DNA of 64,000 nt from Vanessa cardui (lineage: Eukaryota; Arthropoda; Insecta; Lepidoptera; Nymphalidae), in assembly GCF_905220365.1 (NCBI RefSeq), contig NC_061140.1, positions 746,501 through 810,500 of the forward strand. Reading direction: 5' to 3'. Under the pieces are notes generated by a model. It did no database searches, was not told the DNA's origin, and saw only the letters and a program-made list of their open reading frames with translations. Both the position numbers and the translations under genes were made by a program. Shown piece after piece: positions 33,491 to 46,800 of the stretch (position 1 is its first letter; every line of letters begins with the position of its first letter).

Positions 33491-36400
33491 AAGTGTCCCG
33501 GGGTTAAGGGTTTGTGTACCCTGAGAACTCCCTAGGAAGTGGAACTCCGCAGAGGTGAGCCTACCGTTAGAACGTCACGGTAGTATGCACAAAAGATTTC
33601 GTAACATCCTCCAAAAAGACAGAGTGGGTCGCTAACGTTGGTTTTTTAGCAGGTATACACCCCGCCCCCCACCTCATGTGGAGGAATAGTGGTATGCGTT
33701 TTTGCAGCGAAAAAAAGGGCGGCATAATAGGTATTGCACGCGGGCGACAAAACAGCTAGCGGCGGGCCTGCTTATTCCTGTTGGATTATCAAGTATTTTT
33801 ATAGGATAAACTTAATTCCTTGTAACAAGTCTATTATGTCTTTTAATATAAAAGAGTTACCTGCTACTGGCCACTAATACTTATTTAAAAACTTTTTTTA
33901 AAAATATTTATTCATTCGGTGAAATAAATTCAAATCGAAGCAAGCTCTCTCTCTTTTATTAAACCCTAACCTCCTATAAATTTATAAAACTACGGTTTAC
34001 CTTTATCCAGAAAGTAACGAAAACATGGCAACACTACATACGCGGGAACACATCTGTTTCTTACGCCCTTTGTGTTTATTTAAATTGTCTATATACTTAA
34101 TTTACAATATGCAATTAAATTATACTACAAATAGTACCTACTATGTAACAGGAAAATTAAATTATGATAATATATTCTATGTATTAATTCACTACAATAC
34201 TTCACAGAGAAAATGTACGTACAAAATAACTATATTCTATACGTAGAGTATGAAGTACTTATATATTCAATTTGAATGTATTGTTACTCAAAGTTTGAAT
34301 AGTAACTTTTACTAAATATAAAGATTTTCCAGTTCCACATGGTTCCTTGGGTAAAAAATTACAATTATTTAATCGAAATAAACACCGATGAAACGGCTAT
34401 GAGTATCTTATTTAATTACAATTAGTATTTGATAATAAAATATCATATATAAAGATATGAATTAAATATAGATTATTAACATAGGTTCTTGTGAGTGCCT
34501 GTTACGTCATTTAAAAAGATTAAATTAAATAGAAAGTAAACACTGGCTACTAACAAAACCACCAAATAGCAGTAAAGTAGTAAAATGATTTTGTTTTTTA
34601 GTGTAAGGTAGGATACATTGCTTGCCAAGTAGCCGAAATTTTAGGAAAATTAAATTAAGATTTCCAAATCGTACCGTTGTTAATATTATAGTTTAAACAG
34701 TTTGCTTTTACAATAATGATTGAATGATCTCAATAAAACCCGTCATATTACATCCACTGATGACCTAAGAGCTGGTTAATTTTTAGTCCAGAGGATCAGA
34801 AATGAGATTCAAAGGGGAAGTGCGGCATTCTTGCCACCATTCTCGTAGTCACGATTTGCACATCTATTTTAAATTTTGATTCGTATATACTTATTTAAAT
34901 CCTCGATGTGAATTCTTATGTAAATAAATACATTACAAATTAGAAACTATGTAGTTCAATTTCAAAAGCATTTGATGTACTTTAACGTTTTGGTGTTATC
35001 TAAATGTATTCATAATTCAAGTTTTCTTAAAGTGCCTTTCTATTGCTTACAGTTAGTTGTAACCTTTTGATCTTTTACTTATCTGTAAGAAGCTCATAAA
35101 GTTTTTCTCCCTCCTGTAACTTAGTCTATTGCCTAACGTTGTACAGCCAAAATATAGTACTTTCATATGTCAAAACTCGTTTGCGTATTTAATTCTTAAA
35201 CTGGTAAATGATGTGTCAAAATATAAGTACAATACGTAATTATACTTATATTATACATATAATTTGAAGGATTTGATATTATTACAGTTATTTAAATAAT
35301 AATTTCCAATTTTTTACTATCAGTATATTTATGATTGTTTAATTCAAAGTCACAATTCTTCAGATAGAAATAGTATAGAATATCAATATATAATAAATAA
35401 TATATTCTGAAAATTTCAAAAAACTTAATATGTACCAAAATTAAAAAAGTAGTTTAACGAACTTTAAAAGTTTGTCCTACTAAAACCTTAGTAATTCTTA
35501 GAATTCGAATGTAAGCAATAATTTATATTTTTTTCAACATAAGAAGCGAAAAAAAATTCAGTAGCAACCAGTGTTGTAGATTTTATTTGATAAGTTACCG
35601 CCCGTTTTTAAATTTACTGCCTAAGGTTCGTCGGCCGCTTACTGCCGTCAACAAGAAAAAAATAAAACCTTTTTCTTACTGAATAATTGAAGTATATACC
35701 ATACAGGTTATATAGGTATTTTTAATTAAAAATTCTTCAACAATTATTGAATTAGATTGAATTATTGTTAAATTATATCTAACCAGGTTTAGAGAATGAA
35801 ATGCACGGAATGTCGAAAAACAACTTACGTTGCTCCATTTAATTGTCATTCTTACTCTAAAAATAATCTGATTGCAAAATGTTGGTACCGGAAATTTGTA
35901 CAAAGTACTTATTACATGTTTATTTTGACCGCTTCAGACAGTTTGCTATCTACTTATAACCATTCAGCAATGGCCAATGTCCTAGCATGTATAAATAAAA
36001 TAATATCAGTAGATATTATTAATATAAGTGTAATTAAATAGTATGTAATATTTATTTTAAAAAAAGTGTTAATAAATAATAGGTATATATAGTTAAAACC
36101 TGATTAATCAAGTAAATTAAAAACTAAAAAGTTAAAATAAACTCAATTACACCTTGTATAAACTTATCATAAAACAGCACAACGATTGTAATTGAAAAGT
36201 AGAAAATACTTAAGTAGTAATATGACAATAAATAGATAAAATGAATCTCAAATGTTTCAATATAAGAAAAGATTTGTTTAAAACTCTCTGTGGCTAATAA
36301 GTGTTAGGTAAATATTTTTTGTCATTTTTGTACCCCAAGCTTAAGACGTGATCTGAATAGTAAAGACGGTACAACTTGTTTATTTCCACCTGAGGGTGTT

Positions 36401-37359
36401 AAACTCGTACGGAAAAAAGTTTTACGAATCAACTTGAATGTGAATCACGCGTTTCCTGGACCAAAACTGATGGACGGAAATCAACCAGGATGTACCCTTT
36501 ATGGCAACTGTCTCTATCACATCCAGGCAGACTTACAACTGGCTCCTTACTTTAAAATATGGCGGTGCTAGGTGTTTTGTAATGCATGCGCGTGCGCCGT
36601 TTCCTGCATCGAAAGGAGTGCTACCAACCATTGTTTGGTGGGAGGGGATGTGTGTGACCTGAATAAAAATGCGACAAACTGTCGAACTAAAAAAATATCG
36701 TTCGTTTTACCGCCTTACCGTACATCTGTTTAAAAATATATCCTTGTTATTTTATTTAAATAATAAGGGTTTCATATTGAAAAGCCACTTCTGTAAATTT
36801 AGTATGAGCTTAGCAAAGTGTTACCTTTAAACAGCACTTATTTGTCGGTTACTGTATAAAAATAATCAATAATACGATGTTACATTTGTTTAATATACTT
36901 TTATTGTGGATAGTAAGAAAGTACTGAGGGTATTAAGTAAAGTATTGGTTTTCTAATTATAATTTCGTTTGTATGTTTAACTCCATCTTAATTTTTCTTT
37001 ATCGTTTCAATGTATGTGTAACAACAATTTTTATCTACTTAATGCGCTCAATCACTTCATTACTATTCCTCTAGTAAGCATCCTATAAAACTGAGCCCAG
37101 CTAATTACATAAGTATTCAGTGGCTGGGGACATATTCATGTGTAGAAACAATCATCTGGCTGTTTTAAAATCGTGTGACGTTCTCAATTCCGTGTGACCA
37201 ACGTAAATGAGTGTCGTTAAGGTAGAACTCAATGGAAAAGTACATCTGAAGTATGGGGGTACCTTATTCTTCATGTCTGCGTCTAATGACAAATACCTAC
37301 ATAGAATGTCTAATTGGTATTCATCTGAGCGCGTGTAGACCATGCCGCGGTGGGGAAGG

Positions 37360-37826
37360 GTTAATAGCCGGCGCCGCCTCCGCGCCCAGGCATATTGTTC
37401 CGAGGTCTGCCCGCGAGCGCCGTACGCTCGTCCGCCAAACGCTAATTCACTCTGTCAATATTTGAACTAATGTAGTGACCGCTTCGACGATTTCACTAAT
37501 AATCAAGCCGGTGGCTGGGAAGGCAAGATGTCGGCATAGCTGATTGACTGTGATATACGGCTGTGTCACATCGAGCCAGCTCAATCCGCCGGCGTTCGAC
37601 GAGAGAAAATTTAAGAAGATGGATGCTCCCGTAACGAAGACGAACTCGTATCGCGATCGCTCCCGTAACGCGGGGTGGAGGGTGCCTGACAGCTGTCATT
37701 GCGCACTTTCCTCTTTTCTCGCGGCAGTCAGATCGAAAATCTTTATTTATATCACATACGACGATGTTCCCGTAGAGTGCGACTGGCTCTGTGCGTGAAT
37801 TACGAATACGAAAACACGACGACAGA
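37360..37826 (+). promoter_or_regulatory. CpG-rich 5' region of RIC3
   Basis: Composition changes sharply from AT-rich to GC/CpG-rich (for example GGCGCCGCCTCCGCGCCC near 37371 and CGATCGCTCCCGTAACGCGG). This directly precedes the RIC3 start codon, so it is the likely promoter and 5' UTR. Overlapping minus-strand open frames are shadows. No TATA box is evident. Confidence 0.55.
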
Positions 37827-40800
37827 ATGGCGAACGACGAGGTGCTAGGGCCGCGGAAAACGATGTTCGTTTTAGTGATTGTTGTGGGATGTTTCGCCGT
37901 TCTGTGGCCCAGGATCCTGTCTCCGCTCATCCTGGGCCACACTTCAGAGCAGCTTAAGCCGAACAAGTTCGACCGGGAGGCAGGTAAATAGGTATTTTTA
38001 ACTTTTGCTCAATGTCAATATCGCTGGACCGAAACACGCTTCTAAATCTAATTATACGTTTCGCGTTGATTTCAAACATTTTAGACGGATATTTCTTGAG
38101 TTATAATTTTAAAATAAATATTTTACGTACAGAAAGTCAGTTAAAAGCTTTGAAATATGAAGACGAAGTCGAAAGTTACCGAGTTGCGTAGATAACGATG
38201 TTTGCGATTCTCAAGAACAAGATTTTGCTATACAAATATAATGTCGTTCCAGTTGTTGACTAAGCATTCATGTTTACAAAAGATCTGATTGGAATGTGGC
38301 TGGTACTTATATAAGAGTATAAATATAAATGTACTTACTAATGTGAAAAATTATACACATACTTGTATGAATACATTGAAAATATTTAACAACATGTTTT
38401 AACAACTAAATAAGATATGTGTTATCAAACATGAAATAAATTAGTTATTAAAAATATATAATTGATTAAATAATTCAATTGAATTGTTAATCATATATTT
38501 TTTTATTCATGTTATCCTTATTAACTTCTATTTAATGCAATGGCTTACGGAGCAAATCATTTCAAAAAGACTCAAAGCAAAAAAAATTCCCATGACAAAA
38601 TAAGGAAAATTAATTGATTAATATTTATAGATGTTAAAAACAATAATTTATATGAAATGTATTTTTAATAATGAATTTTGTAATTATATTATTTTTATCA
38701 AACTTGAGGAAACAATATTTTGATAAAGTATTTTGTTTCATTATAAATGAACAATATATTAATGATATTTCATTAACTCATTATAAATAGTGGTCATATT
38801 GTATAGTATTTTTTACAAAAGATTATTAAAATATTTTATCATTGAATTAATATTATTAATTATTATAATGAAACAAAATATAACCGATGTTCGATTATTA
38901 TACACTAATGACGTACTATTTGTTTTGAATAAATTAAACAATTACTTCTAGAAAAATACAAAAAAAGTCCATTTTTGAAATGTTCTTTTAATATTTCATT
39001 AACTCTCTGTAAATTTATTTTTTTGTAAAATTTGAGTAATCACATATCAAAAAGTAGATTTTTTCTTTTTATATTGTGTGATTGTCTATAAAACCTTTTT
39101 GAAATATGTTATGAATCTTATTTTCAGCTGATGTTATAGATAAACTGCATTTTGAAATATCTTATGTATAAAGCGGCATTAACACAAAATAGTTGGCATC
39201 TTTTTTATAACTGTTTGAAATTATTTTAATAAGATACTGTAATGTAAAAATAACTATTCATTTTTGTTTTTCTTTCTTATGATTTTCTTTTACTCCAATT
39301 CTTCACTGATCATGACACTATAAAGATGCTGGGTTTTATTTTGTGTAGTTACATTTTACAGTTTCACTATATAAGGTTTTCAATAGGCTGCTGTGAGGTG
39401 TTATTTGAAAGAGAAGTGGCTGTGCTCGAGCTCCTAAATGAAGTTTGCAGTTCAGCTCTCGGGAAGGAAAAGTTTACTCCACAGTCAGCGGCGGAATGTC
39501 GCAAAGCTGTCAATGACACCTGTGGATTGGATATAGCGGCATTTGTGAAACGAAACGAGAGTGTTGGAAAGACAACAAAGATGTTGTTGGAGACTATGAA
39601 GAAGAGCAACAGCTCGTGCCTCAAACAACATTTCGGAGTTCCTATTTACAGCTTGAGTTCACACTTAGCAGCAAATTCCTGGATCAAAGAAGACAGTTAG
39701 TCTTATATTTTAAGCATGAATGCTTTCCTTGACTAATCCAATTACCAATAGCAACTAATTGAGGATGTTGAGAGCATCATGACTAACAATTTAAGCTAAC
39801 AGCTGTAACGGACACTTACCTATGTACATGTATATATGTGTTTTAGATTAGAAGAATTCAATAGTGTTTTAACATTTACTATGAAAGTTTGGCCACATAT
39901 GTATTTTGTTCATGGAGTTTTTAATAATACGATAATATTGTAACTCGCCATGTCAATAATTATACATTTGTAGCACAAATCGGATAATAGTTTTAAAAGA
40001 AAACTAATAAATAATGATAAAGCAACGCGAGCCGGGCATAGCTAGATATTTAACTATTTATATGTATCTAAGGAACATGCGAAATGTGTGTTTGTAAACC
40101 AACCAACTGATTTATTAGAAATTTTGGACAGTTATTGACACATGTTCGAAGGTTTCTGGCATAGTACCATCAACGTACAATAGTTGACGCAAAATATGTA
40201 TCGGAACGCATGCTGAGCATCAGCTAGTATGATAAAACAAATGGTTCAAATTCAAATTCAAATAACTTTATTCAATATGGAAGCATTACACTTTCTTATT
40301 GATGGTCAATTGAAACACTACCACCGGTTCGGAAAAGAAAATACCCTGACCTGAGAAGAACCGGCGAAAGAAACTCAGCGGGTTTTTTTTTTTTATTTGT
40401 CTCATATATTATTTAAACAATTTAATATGAGATGAAATAGCCAGGAGGCGATCGTTTCATTCCCAAGGTGTGCTATCGATCATAAACTCATTAATTCCTT
40501 ACATTTATTCATTTTAGACAACATTTCAGTAACTTAATATTACGATTCCGATGTTTATAGTTTAAAACAATTGATCCAATTGTGACGAAAAGTGTGATGA
40601 GTTGTATCGGGAAGGATCCTAGCCCAAAAACAAGAAATTTTCTATCTATATTCGTCCTTAAAAATAAACGTTATATATAGACCCTCATTCTTCCGTCCCG
40701 TTACGTATAGATATATATTTTTTTATAAATTTCGGTTTAATTATTTATCACTAGACGGATATCCTCGTAGGCCACTGTCAATCATAAGCATAGCGCGCCG

Positions 40801-43800
40801 CGAACGTAGGTCACACTAAATTTAGAAGCGTTTACAAATGTGTAAAATGTATCCGCAAAAACGCTCTGGATCTTACGAAAAATAATAGATGTTCTATTAT
40901 TTTCAGTATATTATATTTTTATACCTTGACATATTTATTGTAGACTTTGTAATGCAATCTTCCATAGATTACGAAATGTTAAATATTGTATTGAACAAAT
41001 ATTACGTACGATTTAACGAGTATTTGCAAAAGGTGTGATTATATCTCGTTGGGATTTAAAACTAATATTGAATCTAAAATTAAGATCTCTAAATCTGAGG
41101 GTCGCGACTTTTATAATTTGATCTTCTTTAGCGTAACTATCTTTGTCACGAAATCCACTCAATATTTTAAAACACAAAAGGAAAGTTAAGATGGAGGTAA
41201 ATAATTGATAAGTGTTACCTACTATTATACCTACGATATACTACTAACTATTTAAGTATATGTTACTTTGTTATTAACGTTCGGATTGAACTAGGATCTG
41301 TTTTTACTTTTTAACAAAAATATATTTTAACGATAGTTTCTAAAATGATAAGCAAAGTCCGATTGTCGACTAAACACGCAAGTTGATTGGTCCCACATTG
41401 TGACCTCTAATTAAATTCAGATTAATCTCAAATTAGTTAACTTTGACCAGCGTTTCAGAAAGTGGTGGGTTATTTGCTCTACAACATTTAAAATATTCAG
41501 AATGAAGTAAATGAGATTCATGAAAATCCGACGAAATTATCTATTTTAACTTAATCGTGCCACAATTTACAAAACCGGACAGAAACGCAATTGAACTTGA
41601 ATTACCTATAACTGAAAAATTTCAACATTTTCTAGTATTTTCATACGTATAACTAGCCTCGTGTAGAGATGGGTCTATGTAGTAGCGCAGCTTCATCTAT
41701 TGTGTTTAAGGCTATGTTGGGTTACTTAAAATGTTGCCTCTTTCCCGCAAATTACAAATTTATTATGTTAGAAAGAGATAAATAATTGTTAATTAACTAT
41801 CAATCGAGAGTTAAGTTATTATGATAACGTAAGGAATACCAAGAAGTAAGTATTATTAGTATGTACGTCAAAATTTATAGAAATCTTTATGTTTTTGCGA
41901 ACGCAAAAGATTTTCGTATCTGCATTATGTTCATGTGAAATCAATAACCATCTCAAATATCCAATGTTAAATTCTTAGCAACTAGTATTTAGGTCAAGGG
42001 ATCAGCGCGATCTAGTTACTTATCTAAGGATTACTTAGTTCGCCATTTTTGAATGATCTCATTATAAAGAGTTTTTGTACCATCTGTGTTTATATATACT
42101 TTATTCCTGTCATCTCCTAAAACATGTGCACTAAGATCGTTTGCGTAATAGTGACGTAAGATGTATGGAGTGTGTGAAACTGGTTCTAATACATGAATTG
42201 ATTTTGAAGCTAATGCTTGGAGTTCTTCAAATTTTGGATAAAACTGTGGATACGTATATCCTTATAAGTAGTTGTGATTGAATTCATTAGAGCTTATTGG
42301 AATTTCAGTATACACCTAAAATATTCGTCTTAATTGTTATGATGATCATGATGATGATTATGATGTCCAACTGCTGTTGGTAAGCCGCATGGGCATACGC
42401 CATGATGCTTTTTTTGCCGTCTCCTCTCCGCCGACGCTCTCTACTGATTTGACTGCAACTCGTATGCTATTCATCCTTCTTGCTCTATAAATAAAAAGAA
42501 ATATATATTCATTTTATTGAACCAAAAAATCTGTTTTTATTTTTTACTTTATAATTATATTTATGAGTTGGTTTTCTATAATTAAGAAATAAATTATTTT
42601 AATGCTTGACATATGCGTAGCGCGATGACTACGTTATTTTATATCATATGAAATCATATCATAAATGACTAGACAATTCCTTATACTAACTCTAGTATAA
42701 GGCATTTTCAAAAGACTATCACTTCGTTGTTGGCCTAAGCTGGCAAAGTCGTGGCCAGTATTCTCATTATGTAAGATATCAGCATCTATAAATAGACATA
42801 ATAGACTTTTTCATGAAAACTTCACTTCACAATCTGATGACTGAATGACTAAAATAATGGTTTGCAAGCTCGTGGTTTTTTTCGTATATCTCCTGTATTT
42901 CATTACGACGAAATTCACACCTATTAAGTCATTTATAAAGTACTGGCGGCACGTCCCGGCTTCGCACGGGTTGACATAATTTTTTTTTGTTTTTATATTT
43001 TTACCTTTAATATAATTTTTGTTGCCCTTTTCCTACTTGTTTAATCATCGTCGTTCTATTTCAACTCATACAAAAGCCTCAATAAATTACATACCCAATC
43101 CTTCTTATGAATCCTTCCATCTATTATTGAAAATCGCATGAAAATTCGTCAGTAGTTTTGGAGACATACAGACAGACAGACATGGCCGGGGGGCTTTGTT
43201 TTATATTATGTAATAATACCACATAAAAGCTAGCTAGCTAAGCTAGCTACCTAAAATCTGATTAAAATAAAAAAATAAACGTAGCTAAACTGATTTCAAT
43301 GGTTTTCGGTATAGTTAAAGAAGTATTCAATCCAAAGGTGACGATTTCGTGTCATCGTGTTTGTCAGTTGTCTAATAGATTGCGTCGTACATGCAAATAC
43401 AGCTTTCACAAGGTGACAACGCGGCGTTTCAAGTAACTCGTTTCAAGTGGCCTCTACTTAGTTGTAATACAAGAACAAAAGTATTAACGCACCATTGTCA
43501 CTTGCTAAGGTCACCGAGCGAGGCGTACAACGTACGAGTGATGAGCGAGGATCTTCAGCGCATTATTTCACGTAGCAACGATACTTTTGTGTCGCAAAAT
43601 CTTACATTTAGTGTAAACATATTTACGATTCGGTCACAATAAACACACAATATATTTCGCCACGTTCATAAAATGTCGAATTAATTAGAATTTGTCGTGT
43701 GTTAAAGTTTTTATTTAATTTAGAATAATGTTTCTCGATTTGTGAAACATTAACACGAATTACTCCCATTTTAACTCGGTAGTTGATCCTTTTTTCACCG

Positions 43801-46800
43801 AACAACAGTCGGGGTAAGGAAAGAAGTTCGTCACCTGAAGATCTATTTTCGTGTGCTCAGTATGAGTGATAATCTGCTTTACCGATCGAAAATGACATAT
43901 TGCGTCCCAATGATTTGATGTTTATTTTTAAAAGGTACTAAGAGCTTAAGAGTAGATAGATAAAGGAATGAATTTGAAAACTGAAGAAGGTTTTCTTACT
44001 CTGACTGTACATCCGTGAGATATCAATAACATACAATTCAAAGTTTATTTTAATGTTCGAACGTTATAAAGTTTCTTGTCAAATGGGTACAAGTTACAGG
44101 TACACATGTTGTTAATACAGTAGGGCTAATGGGGCAGTAACTCCTAGCGCTAGATGATTAAATTCTCCAAAATAAAATAATTCCAAACCATAACAAAATA
44201 TTGTACACATTTTTCAAAACTGCGATGGTCAGGGTTTATATTGTAGATAAGATAATAAAGAAACATGGTTGCAAGGTCAAAACTCATCAAATGACGCCAA
44301 AGGGCTATGATGCAAAGTCAAGATACTAAATGTGAATAATTATGTCATATCGTTAAGGGCTACATGACTAACGCAAGATATAAATATTTTTCTGATACGG
44401 TGTTTAAGTAGAAATTCCCAAGAAATTAAAATTCGTCACATCAGTTTGGTAATTTAATCAAGAGCCTCTTTCAGGGCTTCGGATTAATATCCAGCATTAC
44501 ATGTCTTAAGTGAGTTGACGCATATCCCTTACATATAAGCGAAGTTTGAAACATACCAGTAATAATAAAATATCAGTAGTGTCAAATGTTCTGAAAGAAA
44601 AGTAACAGGAATCAAGGCGTGCCCCCGCGGCCCCGTTTCCAGCCATGACCATGTGTTAATGACTCCTAAATATTCTAAGTGAAATGTTACTTAGCCGCGT
44701 TGAAAGGTAGGCACCGTTGCTGAGTTGGATGATGCTTTACAACAATTTGCATAAATCACTCGCTTCTGAAACGTATAACTTGGTCTTTATGACGGAATAT
44801 TTTTATTTCAAGGAAGTTTTAAATTTTGTTACCATGAAGTTATAAAATCTGTTGTGGTAAAGATAAAAACCTTCATTAATAAAAATGTATACTTCTTTGT
44901 CTGTTCTATCTATAATAATTAATGAGTACGCGGCTTCAATTGCATCTGAGAAGTACATATGTTAGGTCAGGGTTCTTATTACCTCTATACCAAATTTCAT
45001 ACAAATCCGTTTAATAGTTTTTGTGTTAAAGTAACAAATCCATCCAATCTAAAAAACCTGAAACTTGCGTTTATAGTATTAGGTCGATAGGAAACAAACT
45101 ACTAGTATGTAATTAAACTGTTTATTTATGCAAATAAAAATTTTGTTTTTGTTTTTTTTTCCATTTTTTTAAGTAATCTTAATAACTTCGGTGTATACGC
45201 AAAGATATAATGACGAGTTCACGACTCACTTAACTTTTGGTTTGGTCTTGTAGAGTCAGCTGTAGAGCCTTTTGACCTCGTAAGATAACAATCCTTATGC
45301 TGAGCTCGTAGGACCATTGTAGCTTGCATTTAATAAGAAACACTCCGACGAGTCATCTTGCTTTCAAAAAGTTTTTTTGAAGTCAGTGGAGGCTCATATC
45401 TGATTTTGGCATATTAAGTCTTATACTCGTATAATAATATATTGAACTGGCTGGTTCAATCTACGTTGTCCTGTCTGTTGTATTAACTGTGAATATTGAA
45501 CTCGAATTAGTATAATTAAAGAATAGTATATCTTCCTAAAACATATTACTTATACTTCGAACTTGATGATGTACAAAATTCTTATCGTTAATTTTTTGTT
45601 CGACAATTGGGCTTGCTAATAAAAATTTTGACTGGTGGTTCTGCGATTAAGTTTGTATGCCTAATTGCTAGCATTTATATAAATAAAAATTGAACTGAAA
45701 ATAAAAAATAATACTATTCCATTCGTCATTAGAATTAAGGATACCTTACGATTATTTAATCATATCTTACCAAAATTCCATACCCAATTGCACTTTTAAT
45801 ATCTAGAGTGATTGCTCTTAAGTAATCTAGATGAACAATAATTTCTCAAAAAACTATAATCTATTATGAAATGTGCGAAAAAAAACATTGTATCAATATA
45901 ATTCTTCTTCGAAGCTTTAAGCAAACGCTTAAAAACTTTTAAAAAAAGGTTTAATTAAAATTAAACGTCCAGTTTCGGTATTATCACAATTCAAATGAAG
46001 ATTTCATTAATAGATAATTATGATTACTCAGGTCAACACTGTTAACAGATTAACGTAATGTGTTTGAACTATTCTCAAAGATTTCGCAAAAGCTCCAAGT
46101 CCCATCTTTGGGGCCTCACTACTTAGGCTCATACTATACTTCATTGGTATTTTATGTATAATTTTTGATATTGAACTCTCTCGATTAATTTTTGACATAA
46201 AATCCCAAATAGTACCTTTCACAAAGTTCAGAGGACAATTCTACAAATAAGAAAGATAGATCTCGACCGAATCGCAATCTGGGGTAATTCTACTAATAGT
46301 AGAGTATAAAGCATTCAAACAGCTTTCGATTCGATTGCGATGAAGTGAAAATTCGTTAGTAGAATTTCTCCCACTTGTCCAAACATGTTCACAAGTGCAC
46401 GCAACCACATGCCCGATGGTATCTGGTAAGAACACATATTTGTTTTACTTAGAAGTATACATAAACGATTACGTAGCGTTGTTTAGCGTGTATGGGCCTT
46501 GAATCCCCATACGGGTTTAAACACAAATTAGGTAATATTGCAATTGACGAACTGGGTCAAATTGTGGCTGACGATTTTTTAAGGCATAAGCGGTAGCGGG
46601 GCGGGGAGCGGATTATGATATTAATATCTATAATCCTAAAGAGTAAAATACTTTAGTGTATATTATGTGGTACCATCGTTACTTCTGATTTTCCATAACA
46701 CAAATGCTTTAACTACTTACATTGGGATCAGAGTAATGTATGTGATGTTGTCCAATGTTTATTTATTTTTCGTTCGATAATTTTTTTCTTTCTTATTTTA

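Larger units (their letters stand above)
31013..33770. mobile_element. Composite hAT-type element containing R1-like and RTE fragments
   Basis: The ends CAGGGCTGCCGTAAGC and GCTAGCGGCGGGCCTG are imperfect inverted repeats. Perfect 8-bp duplications CTTATTCC lie outside (31005-31012, 33771-33778). The ends are related to the hAT MITEs in the window. No hAT transposase remains. The interior holds an R1-type LINE piece (plus strand) and an RTE element (minus strand), so most of the 2758 bp is nested retroelement. Confidence 0.82.
23500..37359. other. 13.9-kb gene-poor interval, mostly repeats and AT-rich DNA
   Basis: No exon chain is detectable. It contains RTE fragments (24641-24900, 27895-28075), SINEs (29091-29383, 30145-30328), a hAT MITE (29656-29973) and the composite hAT element (31013-33770). 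The rest, notably 25000-27890 and 33780-37360, shows only short random frames. Confidence 0.6.

Noticed and set aside
37496..37966. 156-aa minus-strand open frame overlapping RIC3 exon 1
   Set aside because: It is antisense to the RIC3 first exon and CpG-rich 5' region, has no family resemblance, and its openness follows from the GC-rich composition.
43391..43642. 83-aa plus-strand frame in RIC3 intron 2
   Set aside because: It has no recognisable domain and no splice sites fitting RIC3 phases, so it is probably chance.
46028..46435. Two adjacent 64-aa minus-strand frames
   Set aside because: They have no similarity, no shared frame and no splice logic. They are random frames in intron 2 of RIC3.
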